Of a stretch of DNA of 64,000 nucleotides, positions 40,701 through 52,700 are shown one piece after another. The position numbers and the translations under genes were made by a program. The notes beneath the pieces were generated by a model. That model was not told where the DNA came from. It saw only the letters and a list, made by a program, of their open reading frames with translations, and searched no databases. Numbering within the stretch: position 1 is the stretch's first letter; each line of letters begins with the position of its first letter. Source of the stretch: Cheiracanthium punctorium. Taxonomy: Eukaryota > Arthropoda > Arachnida > Araneae > Cheiracanthiidae. Location of the stretch: contig JAWZYV010000113.1 in NCBI GenBank assembly GCA_038373885.1, forward strand, positions 124,001 through 188,000. Reading direction: 5' to 3'.

Positions 40701-43700
40701 AGGAGTCGAAGGGAATTAAAACAGCTTGTCTTTGGGTAAAATCAAAGGTTTTTAAGAAAAAAAAAAAAAGCAATATAATGTAACTCTATTTAATAAAATA
40801 AAACTTCAGTCCTGAAATTTAACATTTTTACAATATTTATAATTTATATTCTAATCATTTTAACAATATATAAGTACTGAACTGAGCAAGTTTTAATTAT
40901 TACTATAAATCTTAAACAAATAATCACCCCTTCTTATTAAATGTTTAATTTTAAATACATCTTCTTATCAAATTTTAACTTTTAAACTTTTAAGAAATGG
41001 GGGAATATCATACTATTAGATGATAATTAACAAAGACAATAGTCTCACGAAGGATTATAATTAAAATATGCACTCAGACTATAGGAATGAATATTTTCAC
41101 CAATGATTTTCTCTTTGTAAAACTGTATTCCCAAAGTTATTTAAATATTAATTTAAAAAATAGATTTTGTAAACATTACGAATGAAACATATTACACAAA
41201 GTTTTTCGGTAAAATCATACAAGCCGGTGCCCACCCCATGTAAACATGGCGACAGTCGCTGGAGCTTGGCGACCGCCAAGCTCCAGCGACTGTCGCCATG
41301 TTTACTAGTCATTCTAGGCAACCAGTGGTCCGTTTTTAACTAAAAAAACCCCAGTGGATTCAGCAACCTAGTTGTACAGCTATCTAAACTAGGCAACCAG
41401 TGGTCTGTTTTTAACTAAAAAAACCTCAGTGGATTCAGCAACCTAGTTGTACAGCTATCTAAACTAGGCAACCAGTGGTCCGTTTTTAACTAAAAAAACC
41501 TCAGTGGATTCAGCAACCTAGCTGTACAGCTATCTAAACTAGGCAACCAGTGGCCCGTTTTTAACTAAAAAAACCTCAGTGGATTCAGCAACCTAGCTGT
41601 ACAGCTATCTAAACTAGGCAACCAGTGGCCCGTTTTTAACTAATAAAACCTCAGTGGATTCAGCAACCTAGCTGTACAGCTATCTAAACTAGGCAACCAG
41701 TGGCCCGTTTTTAACTAAAAAAACCTCAGTGGATTCAGCAACCTAGTTGTACAGCTATGTAAACTACGCAACCAGTGGACCGTTTTTAACTAAAAAAAAA
41801 CAACAACAGTGAACTAAGCAACCTAGTTGTACAGCTAATGTAAACTGGGCAAACACTGGCCCGTTTTCAACTCAAAAAAACATCGGCGGATTAAACAACC
41901 TAGTTGTACACCTCTTATAAAGTCAGTATGATTAGAATAGCACGTAAATAGCACTTACGAAAACATAAACACTTCAAATATCTATTTAAAATTCACATTA
42001 AAAACCTTAAACATCGAAAGATTCGTTAAAAAAGAACACTTACCTCTATTTTTTTGGTAAATAACCGCTCAGAAATGTCCCCAACACCCACCGGCTTATA
42101 ACGTACTATATTTCTAACAAACACCCACAAATTCTTTTCTTATATTAACATAACACATTTCATTCCCTTCCATCAATAACACAAACAATTTCAAATTCCC
42201 AAACCTGACGAAACACGTATTCTTTATGGTTGCCAGTCACAACTACCACCGGCAGTTGGCGGTGCATCGCTCACTCTCGCGTCAGATTGTTCGCCAATGA
42301 TTTGTAAACAAAACATTGACATGTAAACAAGGCACCGTATACGGAATATAGTCCCAGAAAATTCCCTTAGTGAAGAAATTACCATACGTAAAGATACATC
42401 AAAAATATTTTTGGAAATGTTTACAGCTATAAAAAAAATGTATCTTATTTCATATAAAAATCCACATTTTCTTAACACTGAAGAATAATTGAGAAAAAGA
42501 TTGTTCTCGATAATTCTTCAAATTTCTTACCTTGGATATTCTGTCTCCCCAATAGAATGTTCTCATCACACATTTCTAGTTTTTAGTTACCGTTATTATT
42601 AAACAATTCATTTTTCTTATTTTAAAATAATAGCATTTCTTTTTCAACTCTTTAGTGTTAATAAATAAATTATTTAAAGAGATTATTTTTCTCTTTCTCA
42701 ACCGATGTCCCATGTATGTGTTTACACAGTTAATTTAATTAAAATTTAAATTTAACAGCCAATAGTTTATTAATAAGAACATAGATGACGCCACCTATAT
42801 GAGCCCGTTCGTAAACAACGACTCATTTCAGTTTATAAACTGTTGAAAACTAGAATCAACTCATTCAGTGCTTGCAGTCAGTTCCAAAGAGTTCGCGGAC
42901 GATTTCTGTTTACTTAGGCCTTAGGCTACTATGTGGGCGGGGATACTAAAAGTTAGTAAATACTAATACGTGATTAACACCTAGGGAAAAATGAGGGAAA
43001 AGTTAACAGGGAAGTTAGTAGACCAATCAGAGCGCTTGTTCCAGGTGTACGTTTGTTTAGTCGATGATTTAGCAGCTTGTTTGGTCACGTGATTTTAGCA
43101 GCTTGTTTTGGTCACGTGTTTAGTATCTCTGCCTCCAAATGCTATCTGAATCGACTTTACTAAATTTAGTAACTAAACAAAAGGTTTAGTAGCTACTAAA
43201 TCTATCTGAATAAGTTTTGTTGCTTGGGTTGGTTGGTCGGTATTGAGACCCTTAGCCAGGGGGTTGTCGTCTCGAGTCTCGATTGTTCCAGCGTTGCCTG
43301 GGTGATACTATAAACAAAAAAGCTTGTTATTGTGAATACGTATATCGGATTTGTATGCTTGGCTCCAACCGCTTATAAATCCTCGTCGGAAGGACAACTC
43401 AGGGTGGAGTGTGCCCTACGTGGGGGTCTTTCTAAGGGGTCCTAACCCACATTTACGCTAAGTTTCGGAGAAAACCACGGAAAACTCCGAACGGTTACGT
43501 CGACGGACGCGCGTTGGGACCCGAACCCGGGACCTTCACACTTCGCCCGTCTACCATTTCCAGTGGCTTAACCACTTTGCCATGCTGAGGCCCACACACA
43601 AAAAAAGCTTTATTAACAAGGAAAACTTCCATTTTTGAATTTACTAAAATTAAAAATACAAGAAAAAGCTTTTCTTTGGGATCGATGTGAAGTCATTTTT

Positions 43701-46700
43701 CATCCAGCACGTGACCCTCAACCAATCAACTGCAGAAGTAGAATTTGTTGATACTCCTCTCTTCAATCTGATTGGTCAAATATGTATTTTCGACCAATAC
43801 GTAACAAAGGGCTTGTTCGATAATTCACAGGTTTGTTATGCAACAGTGCTTCCGGTTGTGGTTATTCTTTGGTTAAGTGATGTTACGGTCGTCAACCGGT
43901 TACGGAGCTACGACGATATCAAGCCAAGAAAACATTTAAAAAAATCTGAAATTCTTCCAGATTTTTGCAGAAGCGCCGCGTAGACAAATATCCCGGTTCT
44001 GAAAGAAATAGCACCCGAGTGCTAATAAACCTTGGCAACTTCTAACCGCAATAACCCACCTTGCTAGTAGGGTCATTCTGGTTGCGCTCAGGTCACGCTG
44101 AGAAGACAACCACTACATGACCGAAATAATTTTAGAACGCAGTATTTTAGGGCTCCGCCTTTTCGACCGCTTTAGCAATGCACCGGGGCACAGGGTGACC
44201 AAATTCCGCCGCTTTGATGCAGCTAGTTAATTTTTCACAGTCAAATAAAAACAGAACTGCTGTAATTCAGAATCATATTTTAAATTTTTTTCTTGAAGAA
44301 ATAGTTCATATATTCATTGCAACATTTAACAGTCATAGTGCGATTACTATCTAAATATTTGATTTTCAATATTTAAACCCAGACAGCACATAAGCTTAAA
44401 TCAAGTTTGACATTTCTTTGAATTTGACGCATTAATGCAAGCTTGACAGTTCAACTCATTCTAAGCTGGCAGCAAGCTTGCAGGAGTCAAGTTGAATTGT
44501 CAAGTTTAAATACAGCTTGATTTAAGCTTGCAAATTGATACTAGCGTGATTTTTCCTTTTTAAAGGAGCGTTGATGGCGCCATCTGTGAAAGAGAATGGA
44601 CATTAATTGTCTAGCGTCCTAATATTTGCTGAAAGTTCGTAAAAGATGTGTTTTATTTTATATTACCAGTGCCATATTACCGGCAGGGCAAACGGGGCAA
44701 CTGCCCAGGGCCTACAGATTTTAGGGCCCAAAAATCTTACATCTTACACTTTTGTAATTTTAAAATAAAATTACAAAGGATTAAAAAAAAATTCAGAAGT
44801 TAAATAATTTTTTAATTATAAAGTATGAACAATGAAAATAATTCAAATTTACATTTGTATAAATTAATTTTAACTTATTTTTAATTCTTCGAAATGCTCT
44901 ATATCAATATAGCATACGAATATGTAGGAAAATAACCACATTTGTAAAGAGAATTTTTAGCGTTAAAAAATAGCAAAATTTTTCAATTATTTGTTATTTT
45001 AAGAAATATTTACAAAAATGACTAAAGTGTTTGTATTCCATACATGTTAGCAACTGTGATATAGCATTTCGAAGTAACGTTTAACTATCTGTTTCGTTCA
45101 TTTCAGATTACTTAACACAAAATTTGTGTTAAGTAAACCCATTCTATATTTCCAAATATGGAAATTCTTCAAAATAAAATACAATTATACTACGAAATTG
45201 ATTTCAAAATCAGTCGCTTGTCTCGATTTTGGCCAGCAGTATTGCTTCATGAGTGTTGCGGTACTGAAAGTTTTAAAACGTGTTTTTTTATTTTAATTTT
45301 GATTTTAATTTAATTTATTTTGATGCATTATTTTAATTCTGATGCATCCCATGGAAAAATAAAAGAAACAAATAACACATCGCCCACTTATCAATTTGGC
45401 GAGAAAACAGCGTGGTAAATCATTTCAAACTTTAGTCATAGCTGCACAAGGTGCAGCGGAATGCACCTACGGTGGCGGAATGGATAGCGTGCTCGACTGC
45501 GAAGCCAAAGGGCCCGGGTTCTATCCCAACGACGAACACTCGATGGAAACAGATTAAATTAAATTGGAATTTCAGGGTAGAGGGGGAAAATGCGCGGAAA
45601 AATAAATTATGTGGGATGCGTTAGCCAGCGGGCGCCCCGTGTATTTAAATTTTTTTTTTTTTTGAAAATTTTTTAAGCTTGAAATTAAGCTTGAAATGTC
45701 AAGCTTGATTCAAGCTTAATGCAAGCTGGGCAAGTGTAAACTAGAACACTTGATTCAAGCTTGCATCAAGCTTGCACGATTGGAATTTTTAAGCTTATTG
45801 ACTTGATAAATCAAGCTTGCAGCAAGTTTGCTGTGCTCAAGCATACTCAAAAATTGAGGACATATGGTCCCCATACCTGTGCATAACCGATGAATTATCG
45901 AACACGCCCTCAAATAGCTTCGTGTCGATATTGTCCATTATTCATATGTTCATAAAATTCTTCCTACGGATGGTAACTTTGATAACCTTAGCAAGCATGA
46001 AAATTACATGTGGTTCAAACGCCATGTTAGCAGGAAACCATGCAACAAACTAACTGCCTTATTCACCTAATACCCAGCTAACAAACTTGTCCATTTTATG
46101 TCTATTTCTGATCCAACTCATCCGTAATACATCCATGTCTATACATAGACATCTATTTATGGACATAATCTGGAAAATCCAGAATTATGTCCATGAATAT
46201 ACCAAAAGTAGAATTAGAATATCCAGAATAGGTCCATTTATGGACGTATTCCAGATGATCCACACTATGTCACTGATATGACATAAAATGGATGCGTGTA
46301 TAAGTTCAGAAATGGACAAAATTCGGAAAAGTTACTTTTTTGTCATTTTCATTTTACCCAATACTCTACTTACGAAGCATGAATTTATTATTCTTTATGT
46401 TTTTATTGATATTACATTTTACCCTCAAAAAGTTTAAAAACATTTTAAATTCTAGAGGTGTTTTTTTTGTCGGGGAACTTTTGAAATTTAAAACACTTTT
46501 TATGTATTATTATTTCCTATAAAAGCGGTATTGTGTAAAAAGAAACTCATGTCCTCATACAAAAAAAGAAAATTCTCTAGCGACTCAACATCCAAAAACG
46601 AATAGCTGCATACTTTTTTCAAAGTTCCCAGTCCGAAACTAAAAAAATTTTTACTTCAACATTTTGACGCATCAGAGCAAGTCCCGCTGCGTATAGTAGC

Positions 46701-49700
46701 TAGCGCAATCTACTGTGAAGTCCATGATTAAGGGTTCGAATCTGAAGGGGGCAAGTACTTAAAGGTTGGTTTAAAAAAAATAAGTACGGATATTTTTACA
46801 AAATTCGTTATTAAGATGTAACGATAAATTTAAATTAATCATTACATAAAATTAGCTAAAAAATATTAAATGGTTTTTGTTGATGTCCAGGATTCGACGT
46901 AAAAGGTCTATAAATAGACAAACACGTTCATTATTACGTCCATATGCATGTCTATAAGACGTAATATGGGCGTCCTATAGTGCCATATTGACGTAAAATG
47001 GACGAATCCTGGATGTTTAATGGACATGTCAGCTTGTCTATATAACGTCTGCTAGGCGTGTTCTGGACAACTTTGTGCTGTCTGGGTACTTGACAAGCGT
47101 GCTAGCACGTCAAGTACCCAGATAGGGGTACTTGACGTGTACGGGCAGCACGGTCTACATCAAGGGTTAGTTGAAAAATGGCGTCACGCCAAACACTAGG
47201 ATTAGTACTAGATCTCAGCCTGATCTAGCAAGCGAAATCTGGATTCGCCAAATTCAGAGGATTAAAATCCAAAACAGTGCTAGCGCATGATCAGTGAAGT
47301 TCAGCCATGAGCTCAGCAAAGCCATGTCTCAGGAATATTTATTTATTTATTAAATGTACTGTCAGTTTATGGATTACGGTTATGGATTACCATTTACGGT
47401 TAATCCGTGTGCTAATCCTTTAACTCGTGCAACAGGATTCTAGTGCTGACTAATAAGACCGTAAGTAATCCAGCTCATGGTTCAGTTTACTTAGTTTGAA
47501 ACTAATTTAAGGTGACCAGATTTTTGTACAAACTATTGGGGACACATAAGCATGGTGTTCCCAATTTTGAAACAAAAATTTGGGACATTTTATAAATTCA
47601 ATGCTCTTCTCAAATTAATCTTCTACTTATTCAACTAAAGCATTATTAACATTCATAAAATGAAAGAAACATGATTGGTTTTTTTTAATTGGGAAAAAAT
47701 AAATATTTTAATTAAACTTTTGTCCCGAATTGTTGTTTCACATTTTGCGGACAAACTGAAAAAACTCCTGAAATTGGGGACTGTTCCCGAAAACTGAGTA
47801 CGTTTGGTAACCTGAAACTAATTGCATTCAGATTTGTTTCCGAACGGTTTAGTTTGTAAACTAAATAAACTGGTTTTCGTTTTCGAATGGCTTACATGAA
47901 GCACGAGAATAAGTGGTTTTTTGTTTACGGACGAAGTCATTGTAGCAGAAGCAAGTGTTTCACCTTTATTCAAGAATGAAGAAGGAAGTTTACTTTCTGA
48001 AAGAGCATACATTGAAAGATTAATGATAAAATTTAAAGTAATAAATGATATCAATCGCTGAGCTCAGGCCTCTCAATTGGTCCTCCTTTTTTAAAAATAG
48101 GAATTTAAAAAAAGGAGGACCAATTGAGAAGCCTGTGAGCTGAAAAAGAAGCTAATACTTAAGAGCTACAAGGTAAAAGTGTGACTTCATGTTCAACTCT
48201 GGAAAAGCAGTCTTAGTTAATTTGTCCTTGCAAACGGAGCGATAAGTGCAAACATGCAAAATTTCCTTTTCCTCAGGATTTTAACGCTGCTACCATGGGT
48301 GCATTTGTAAACCTGGAATGCGTGTGTTTAGTGCTGTCAGTGGTTATCAGTTTCTTTAACTTTACGAGCAACTTCAGTTTATTTAGTTTCGTCGCTTACG
48401 AGACGTGTTTGTTTACAATTCGTGATTGCGTTAACCCATTTGTGCCCAGATATTTTTGCGACTTTCTTCGATTTTTGCTAATTCAAGCAATAATAGATAA
48501 ATTTCTTATGTCAACTTCTTGCACAAGACATGGTTTCTTTTAAAATTATTATGTATATAAATTCAAATGTCAGCATCCTACTGGGTCACGTTAAAATATT
48601 TTGTGGAGTTGAGGTTCAATACTCGTGAATAAAGGCTAGGAAAAATAAATAACGTTTTCGACTGATAGCGAAAGTGCTGTCCCAAAAAAGGGACGCTAGG
48701 CATAAACGGGTTAATTTTGCTGAGGAGAGTTTTTAGTACATACTCAATATGAAATCAACAGGATTTTTAAAAGAAAGAAGGACCATAATTGAAGTGCACA
48801 GATCAAAATTTAGAAACTTCATTTTTTCAAAAGTATTTAGCAAGAAAAGTTCAAATTTCACTAATAACTGTTTAAATCAACTTCAATCTCAACACTAAAA
48901 TGTGCATTCTTGAATTTACTAAAATGTAAAATACAAGAAAATGATTACCGTTGAAAAATTATGTACACCCTCCAAAAAAATATTCGAGCAAGAGAGAAAT
49001 TTCCTATTTTAGATTTGCGAATAATAATTGAGTTTTTGAAAAACGCACAACTTGATAGAAATATGGAAAGTCATATTTATACATAGCCTAATTCATATTC
49101 TATGATAAATAATTTTTAATATACGAAACCAACGTAGGAAATTTCTCTGTTGCTCGAATACTTTTTTTTGGAGGGTGTACCTTCGCAACAGTTTCAAACG
49201 TATGCATGAATTTTCGCCTCGAAAAATCAATATTTGCAGCATCAGCAAACGTAAAAATCTTTTCATAACAACATACTTTTCCATGACCACGGACGCCATT
49301 TGAAAACAGCAACAACGTGCAAGTAATCTTCCCAACAAACTCATTGAACCTAATCCGCGCTCAGTTTATTTCGTTTGAAACTAATTGCACTCAGTTTTGT
49401 ATACGAACGCTCTAGTTTTTAAACTGAATACACTCGGTTAGTTTTACGAACACCTCAGATAGAAACTCCTTGCACAAGTGCAACATGTTTTTTTGTTTAC
49501 GAATGCGGCCATGTCCTTCGTAGAGATTTAAAAGGCCAGTCCATACAGTTAAACTGGCGCTCAAAGTTGCTAAAAGCTCTAATAATAATATATATTTAAA
49601 CAAAATGTCTGTTTATCTATACATATTTTTATACGCTCTTTCATCTACGCACATTTTGAAATAAAGTTTAAGAAATTATAAGAATTAATGCTGTTGATGT

Positions 49701-52700
49701 ATTTGGAGCCTTAGTTTTCCGACTTGTGTACTTGATTTCAAGAACCTATTATAAATCCTCGTTGAGTAAAATGAGCAAAAGAATAAGACTTTCCTATCAC
49801 AGGGAGAAAGGAAATTTTTACAATCAGGGTATTAGTGGAAATCGATCCCATGACTATACGCTTAGGCTGGCGTGGTGTAGAACAAGCCCTTAACCTCTAA
49901 GCCTCCGGTCGCCTAAAATTTATGTTGCAGACGAACGACTGAGCAAAACTCCGTAAAAAAGTTCCTAGTACTCAGTGAACAAAATAAGAAATATATACTC
50001 ACATTGTATTGAAATATGAACGAAACAAAAGCCTATGTAATACCCTTCTACATAGATTCTTGATGTGGCATTTAGGGAGGTCAGACTATGGACAGTTGCA
50101 AGATTAGATAACCGCGAATTCGGCGTCTCAACAGCATACAGATTTTGAACGGCTTTAGGAATTCAATTGTGCTAGATAAATTTAGAATGTTCTTTACAAA
50201 GTGTACTATACACGATTACAAATAGTGAACGTTTAAGAGTTACCATACATTCAGGAATTTTTTTTAATATACAGGATCTTGCAATATTTTCCTAAATGGA
50301 GTTTCGTTGGCCCATTTCTTAAAACAATTTTTTGTGCTTAAGAATTTTTTCTTAAAGTTCAGTGAAACATATACATACACCCACAGATAAAGAAACAACT
50401 AAGTATGAAACTGGGATAGTATGAATCCCCGGTGGATTTCTATCCCGCTACATGCAATATCATCTATGTTTTGAATTTTACTATGGGTTTTGGCACCACT
50501 GATTGATTGGAAATTCATATTTCGTCCATGTTTTTCCGTTCATGATAGATTAGTAATGAGTAAATCACGGCATAATGAAATGACTAAACCAACTAAAATC
50601 CACTTAATCTTATTTAAGGGATACGGATAGCTTTGGACGCTCCCATTGCCTCCCATATTAAAATGTGTTTCACACAATTTTTTCTTACGCATAACTTATT
50701 TTGATTCTGATTTTGGGTAAACGCAGAAAAGCATTAAATATTCAAACGGTACATTCTTAAATGTATGAAACATGTAGAATATTTAATATTTCCGTAAAAT
50801 ATGTTTGGAGAAAAGCCAGCATCTAATGGACGAACTTCGTATTTCATTGAAATATTAAATGCTAACACTTTTTGATACACTGAAGATTGTGTCCTCTAAA
50901 TCCTTGATACTTTTCCTATGTATACACAAAAGCAGAATTAAAATTGGCGATACAGGTGAAAAAAAATATGTAAAAAGGATTTTAACATGGGAGTCAATAA
51001 GAGAGTCCAAAGCTATCCGTCGTCTTTAATGAAATTTTTTGACTTTAAGTTGTTCAATTCAAATGTTCATTCTTGATTTTGACTAGAAATAAAACATAGA
51101 AAATGCAAGTATTTTCAGTAACTTTATTTACATAAGAAACATTTATGAACTTAGTTGTACTACATAATTTACTTTTAAGTAATAAAATGTTACTATTTTA
51201 AGATAAACAGTTATTCATAAATGCATACTTTTTTTAAACATATATACACACACAACAGAGTTGAAAGGCTTCTAAGTTTTTGCTCTAGGTTGTGTTGCTT
51301 CTAAGCTGAAGCAAAAAGAACTTAACAATGATGTATGAAAAGCATCAATATACGTAATTAATTAAACTCCCATATTTCTTTTCAGTTGTGTCTTTTTTTT
51401 TAGAAAGATGAATTTTTTATATATAATAATTTTGTTAAGTGCACTTAGTGTATGAGTTTATGTTTGGATATTCTAATGCACATAAAGAGTTGTAATAAAA
51501 ACTTGACTCTTATGTGCATCTGGATTTTCCAGATTCCTCACAAATGGAAAATGAGGAGAAAGCAGAAGAGAATACAGAAAAAAAATGTAAGTCTACATGT
51601 AAATATAGGTGAAAGAAGGAGGGGATCTGGAGAGAGGAAACGACGTTACGTCGCTCCAGTAGTCTTTACCACCACTGAGGGAGCGCTGCATCAGATCGTG
51701 TTGTCATTAGCGTCTATGGAAGGTTCGCATCTGGTTGTTCCTTTATTTGTGCGTACACCCTCAAAAAAAAGTAAAACAGCGTAAGTCTAATTTCCTGCGT
51801 CAGTTTCATATTTAAAATATTGCTCTTCGTAAAAGCGTATCCTGTTATATATATTAAAAGCTTCTCATATTTCTTCTTAATGCTGTTTTTTCAAAACATT
51901 AATTCTGTACTTCAGAACCAGACTAACGCAAGTTACACTAGATTAACTTTTCAGGAGGGCACCAAAACTGTAAGAAATTAACTCTAGGTCTGGTTGCAGA
52001 GCTAATAATTGAATCAGACAGCAAAAAATTACTGACATTATGTATTAAATTTGTACCCTCCAAAAAAGTGTTCGGGTAAAGAGATAAATTTCCTACGTTG
52101 GTTTCGTATATAAAAAATTATTTATCGTAGAATATGAATTAGGGTATGTATAAATATGACTTTCCATATTTCTGTCAAGTTGTGCATTTTTCAAAAAGTC
52201 AATTATTATTCGCAAATCTAAAATAGGACATTTATCTCTTAGTCGAATACTTATTTTGGAGGGTGTACATACTTAACCCATTGATAGGTATTTCGTTTAG
52301 AATTAACGCTTTAACCTGAAAATTGTAATATGAACTTACGTTCGTCTGGTTCTGGGGTACAGAATTAGTAATTGCCAAAACTTTTGTTTTTCCCCCAATG
52401 GCCGGCAGCTGCCTTGAAGGCTTGGCCACAACAGACCGGAATTGTTGGCCTTTTTATTATGGGGGCACCTAGTAGGTGGACCAAAGTCGCCCCCTGTGAA
52501 GGGACGGACACTGACAACCATGCCCAGCCGGGGATCAAACCCCGACTGCCAGGAGTTGAACCCGAAACGTTAGTACGGTGCTTTACCCGCCATACAACCC
52601 GGTCGGCCCGTAATTGCCATAACTAAAATAGGAAATTTGGGTATTACTATAATATTTCTTTGAGTGGGTGTACTGTGAATGTAAGTGCATAGAAGATTAA

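Larger units (their letters stand above)
41221..42300 (-). mobile_element. Relative of the minisatellite element, opposite orientation
   Basis: On the minus strand it shares with 28560-29907 a GGTAAGTG word (42037-42044), the flanking aaggtttttaatgtgaatt stretch and the 75-bp array. Its left margin has a 32-bp-arm hairpin (41240-41305) instead of the terminus seen in the other copy. Exact ends were not resolved. Confidence 0.65.
51756..52670. mobile_element. 'CACCCTCC' MITE, outer copy enlarged by insertions
   Basis: Ends TA|CACCCTCAAAAAAAAGT and inverse CACCCACTCAAAGAAATA|TA, with recognisable body sequence on both margins, enclose a CAGAACCAGAC MITE (51905-52367) and a SINE (52378-52609). 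Without those it would be near the family's usual 210-230 bp. Confidence 0.82.

Noticed and set aside
43687..43983. 98-codon plus-strand open frame with two CCAAT-like boxes nearby
   Set aside because: No domain, no splice or polyadenylation signals in order, and the area is repeat-like. CCAAT words alone do not establish a promoter.
46690..46760. Possible true tRNA gene
   Set aside because: A- and B-box-like words are present but the cloverleaf arms do not pair convincingly; it looks like a SINE head or tRNA pseudogene.
49093..49344. 83-codon minus-strand open frame
   Set aside because: Starts outside and ends inside the CACCCTCC MITE; an overlapping frame shows similar length by chance.
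51452..51784. 110-codon plus-strand open frame with basic region
   Set aside because: It ends inside a MITE terminus and contains no known domain; kept only as a note.
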